From NCBI RefSeq assembly GCF_014892515.1, contig NZ_JADBGR010000108.1, positions 1-46,039 on the forward strand: a stretch of DNA of 46,039 nt, read 5' to 3'. How positions within the stretch are numbered: the first letter of the stretch is position 1; each line of letters starts with the position of its first letter. The translations under genes were made by a program, and so were the position numbers. Under the pieces are notes generated by a model that saw nothing but the letters and a program-made list of their open reading frames with translations, was not told where the DNA came from and did no database searches. This document shows, piece by piece, positions 43,536-46,039 of the stretch. This DNA is from Myceligenerans pegani. Lineage in GTDB: Bacteria; Actinomycetota; Actinomycetes; Actinomycetales; Cellulomonadaceae.

Positions 43536-44473
43536 GCGCGCAGACCCCCATGGCCGTCGCGGAGCGACGTCATGGAGCCCGGCGCGGCGAGACCCGCCGC
43601 CGCTCCGGGCTCCTGCGCATCCCCCTGCTCGTATGGGCGTTCCTGCTGCTCCCGCTCCTGGTCGAGCTGTTCTGGGTGTTCTGGCCCGCCGCGAACTCGT
43701 TCTCGTTGTCCCTCACCCGATGGGACGGGATCGGCCTGGCCGAGCCGGTGGGCGCGCAGAACTTCCGCGACCTCGCCACTGACCCGATCTTCCGCACCGC
43801 ACTGTGGAACAACGTCGTCTGGATGATCGGGTTCGGCGGCCTGTCCGTCGTCGGCGGGCTCGTCCTCGCCGTCACCCTGAACAAACCCGGCCCCCTCGTC
43901 GGCCTCTACCGCAGCGCCATCTACCTGCCCATGGTCGTCTCGCTCGCCGTCAGCGGCCTGTTCTGGCGAGTGATGTACGCGCCCGACGGACCGGTCAACG
44001 CCACCCTCGGCCTGCTCGGCCTCGAATCCCTGCAACGCCAGTGGCTCGCCGACCCCGCCGTCGCCCTCTGGGCGGTGCTGATCGCCGCCGTCTGGCGCCA
44101 GGTCGGCTACATCATGGTGCTCTACCTGGCCGGCCTCAAGGGCACCGACCCCACCCTCGAGGAGGCCGCCGCCGTCGACGGCGCCAGCGCCTGGCAGCGG
44201 TTCTGGCGCATCGTCATGCCACAGCTGCGCGGTGTGAACACCGTCGTCTTCGCCGTCACCGTCATCGACTCGCTGCGCACCTTCGACATCGTCTGGGCGA
44301 TGACCCGCGGCGGCCCCTACAACGAGACCCAGCTCCTGAGCACCTACATGTTCCAGCAGGCATTCACCACGGGGAACCTCGGCTATGCCTCCGCGATCGC
44401 CGTCGTGATCTTCGCCCTGGCCATCGGCTTCATCATCACCTACCTTGCCCGCCAGGCGCGGACGGAGGACTGA
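43532..44473 (+). CDS. sugar ABC transporter permease (MalF/UgpA type)
   Basis: This 313-residue membrane permease starts at GTG 43532, overlapping the binding-protein stop. Six transmembrane helices are predicted, beginning with LLVWAFLLLPLLVELFWVFW. The EAA loop reads EEAAAVDGASAWQRFWRIVM followed by PQL, which is the ATPase contact. It pairs with the next permease, one base downstream. Confidence 0.92.
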   Translation: MSAQTPMAVAERRHGARRGETRRRSGLLRIPLLVWAFLLLPLLVELFWVFWPAANSFSLSLTRWDGIGLAEPVGAQNFRDLATDPIFRTALWNNVVWMIGFGGLSVVGGLVLAVTLNKPGPLVGLYRSAIYLPMVVSLAVSGLFWRVMYAPDGPVNATLGLLGLESLQRQWLADPAVALWAVLIAAVWRQVGYIMVLYLAGLKGTDPTLEEAAAVDGASAWQRFWRIVMPQLRGVNTVVFAVTVIDSLRTFDIVWAMTRGGPYNETQLLSTYMFQQAFTTGNLGYASAIAVVIFALAIGFIITYLARQARTED

Positions 44474-44474
44474 C

Positions 44475-45371
44475 ATGGCAGCGATCGCTCCCCCCGCCGC
44501 CGGCACCGCACCCGGCACACCGGCCGTGCGGCCCCGCCGCCGTCGCCGGCCCCGCACCGCACGCTCCCCGTGGCTCCACGTCGCGATGATCCCGGTCACG
44601 CTCCTGTGGCTCAGCCCCATCCTCTTCGTGGCGTTCGTCGCCGTCCGCTCCTACGACGACATCGCCGGCCGCGGCCTCGGCGCCCTCCCGGCCTCCTTCA
44701 GCCTCGACGGCTTCACCACCGCACTCACCGACGGCGGCGTGCTCCGCTCCCTCGGCAACAGCCTCGTCGTCACCGCCTGGGCCGTCCTGCTCTCCCTGGC
44801 ACTGTCCGCGATCGCCGCCTACGCGCTCAGCCGGTTCGCCATCCCCGGACGCCGCACCATCCTGCTCACCATGCTCGCCGGCAACCTCCTACCCCCGCAA
44901 ATCCTCCTGGTCCCCGTGGCCTCCATCACCGAAGCCCTCGGCATCGCCGACACCCTGACCGCCCTCGTCATCGTCCAGGTCGGCTTCGGCATCGGCTTCT
45001 ACACCTTCGTGCTCCACGGCTTCATGCGCGCCCTCCCCGCCGAGGTCTTCGAGGCCGCTCGCCTCGACGGTGCCGGACCCGGCGGCATCTTCTGGCGCAT
45101 CGTGCTGCCCCTGTCACGACCACCGCTCGCGGCGCTCGCGGCGCTGGCCACGACGTGGATCTTCAACGACCTGATCTGGGCGATGACGGTCCTGCGCACC
45201 GAGGCCAAGTTCCCGGTCACCGCCGCCCTGCTCAACTTGCAGGGCGGCTACGCCAGCGCCTGGAACGTGGTCGCGGCGGGGTCCCTGGTCGCCGCTATTC
45301 CGACCGCGGTCGTGTTCTTCATGTTCCAGAAGCAGTTCGTGTCCGGACTACTCGTCGGAGCGAGCAAGTGA
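44475..45371 (+). CDS. sugar ABC transporter permease (MalG/UgpE type)
   Basis: This 298-residue second permease has an Arg-rich cytoplasmic N-terminus (about 1-40) and six predicted helices. The EAA loop is FEAARLDGAGPGGIFWRIVL followed by PLSRPP. No ATPase gene follows; like many actinobacterial carbohydrate importers it probably relies on a shared MsiK-type ATPase encoded elsewhere. The operon appears to end here, because the next frame begins a truncated unrelated gene. Confidence 0.92.
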   Translation: MAAIAPPAAGTAPGTPAVRPRRRRRPRTARSPWLHVAMIPVTLLWLSPILFVAFVAVRSYDDIAGRGLGALPASFSLDGFTTALTDGGVLRSLGNSLVVTAWAVLLSLALSAIAAYALSRFAIPGRRTILLTMLAGNLLPPQILLVPVASITEALGIADTLTALVIVQVGFGIGFYTFVLHGFMRALPAEVFEAARLDGAGPGGIFWRIVLPLSRPPLAALAALATTWIFNDLIWAMTVLRTEAKFPVTAALLNLQGGYASAWNVVAAGSLVAAIPTAVVFFMFQKQFVSGLLVGASK

Positions 45372-45395
45372 GGTAAGCGGCCTCCGTCTGCCGTC

Positions 45396-46034
45396 AGGAG
45401 GGTTGCGGTCTTCCTGGACGGGATCGCGGCCGTGGTCGCCGTCCTGTTCGCGGTCGTGGGTGTCGTCTACGGGTGGCGGTCCGGAGCGATCTCGAAGGCC
45501 TCCGACGTTCCCAAGCTCATGGCCGAGGGCGTGCGCCAGATGGCACCCGTGCTGGTCCTCTTCTTCGCGATCGCCCAGTTCCTGCAGTACTTCGACTGGA
45601 CCCACATCGGCGACGTCGTCGCCGTGAACTCGGCCGAGGCGCTGCGCACCAGCGGCGTACCGATCTGGGTGGTCTTCCTGGCCGTCCTCGCCCTGCTGTC
45701 CGTGGTCAACATCCTGGTCACCAGCGGTTCCGCGATGTGGGCGATCGCCGCCCCCGTCGTCGTGCCGATGCTGATGCTGCTCGAGGTGCCCGCGGAGACC
45801 ACGCAGGCACTGTTCCGCATCGCCGACTCCGGGTCCACATCGATCACGCCGATGAGCCCGTACTTCATCATGGCTCTCGGCTTCCTCCAGCGGTACCGCA
45901 AGGACGCCGGGATCGGCACCCTCGCCTCGTACACCCTCCCGCTGGCCGTATGCATGACACTCGCCTGGACACTGCTGTTCTTCGCGTGGTGGACACTCGG
46001 CATCCCGCTCGGCCCCGGAGCACCCGTGCGGTAA
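45396..46034 (+). pseudogene. AbgT-family transporter, 5'-truncated
   Basis: The frame from about 45402 to the TAA at 46032 encodes roughly 210 residues matching only the C-terminal part of AbgT-type (p-aminobenzoyl-glutamate/antimetabolite) transporters, normally about 500 residues. Examples are SDVPKLMAEGVRQMAPVLVL, NILVTSGSAMWAIAAPVVVP and FRIADSGSTSITPMSPYFIM. Homology begins abruptly about 30 bases after the permease stop. An AGGAGG at 45396-45401 is present, but the first in-frame start (GTG 45432) lies 30 bases further on. It is most likely a recombination scar at the edge of the sugar locus. A truncated but expressed protein is possible. Confidence 0.75.
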
Positions 46035-46039
46035 CCGAC

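Overview
The window is high-GC DNA with GTG/TTG starts, F420-type and VanRS-like proteins, and carbohydrate-active enzymes carrying ricin-type lectin domains. This fits a soil- or plant-associated actinomycete (Actinomycetota; a genus cannot be named from sequence alone). All calls come from reading the translations; no database search was run.

Layout. (1) 1-910: the 3' end of cytochrome c oxidase subunit I (ctaD), then a polyphosphate glucokinase gene (ppgK) that loses its ROK reading frame after about 65 codons. (2) 910-2460: decayed DNA holding a broken unknown gene with a fine 42-bp double operator, and a frameshifted C-terminal remnant of a rhamnogalacturonan lyase. (3) 2511-5810: an intact but enlarged PL11-like rhamnogalacturonan lyase, followed by strong hairpins. 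(4) 6064-8985: an F420-type nitroreductase-like protein, an aldo/keto reductase under an AraC regulator, and a putA remnant. (5) 8992-11622: a membrane-anchored M15 D,D-carboxypeptidase divergent from a response regulator/histidine kinase pair. (6) 11625-28651: a large catabolic island in four transcription units. These are a FadR-type regulator; an isocitrate/isopropylmalate-type dehydrogenase, aldehyde dehydrogenase and cupin-monooxygenase operon; RpiR regulator, SGNH hydrolase and aconitase; and, divergent from the last, a C45 autoproteolytic amidohydrolase, a complete oligopeptide ABC transporter, an alpha/beta hydrolase and a true ornithine cyclodeaminase. (7) 28748-29842: a membrane-anchored pentapeptide-repeat protein. 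(8) 29983-36256: three secreted carbohydrate-active proteins (alginate-lyase-like plus ricin, ricin plus beta-helix, and GH27 alpha-galactosidase). (9) 36385-45371: an AraC regulator divergent from a five-gene run encoding a DUF5107-TPR protein, a cellulase-like glycosidase and a sugar ABC importer without ATPase. (10) 45396-46034: a 5'-truncated AbgT transporter.

How the genes work together. Two systems stand out. The 19-28 kb island looks like import and dismantling of an amide/ester conjugate that yields ornithine (made into proline) plus an organic acid handled by a dedicated aconitase; nearby lies an isocitrate-dehydrogenase-like enzyme with altered substrate-loop residues. The 36-45 kb locus looks like an intracellular glycan-degradation system built around a 1180-residue DUF5107-TPR protein. 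Both assignments are inference from gene content. Several operators, hairpin terminators and gene remnants are positioned in the feature list. No tRNA, rRNA, CRISPR array or intact insertion sequence was seen.
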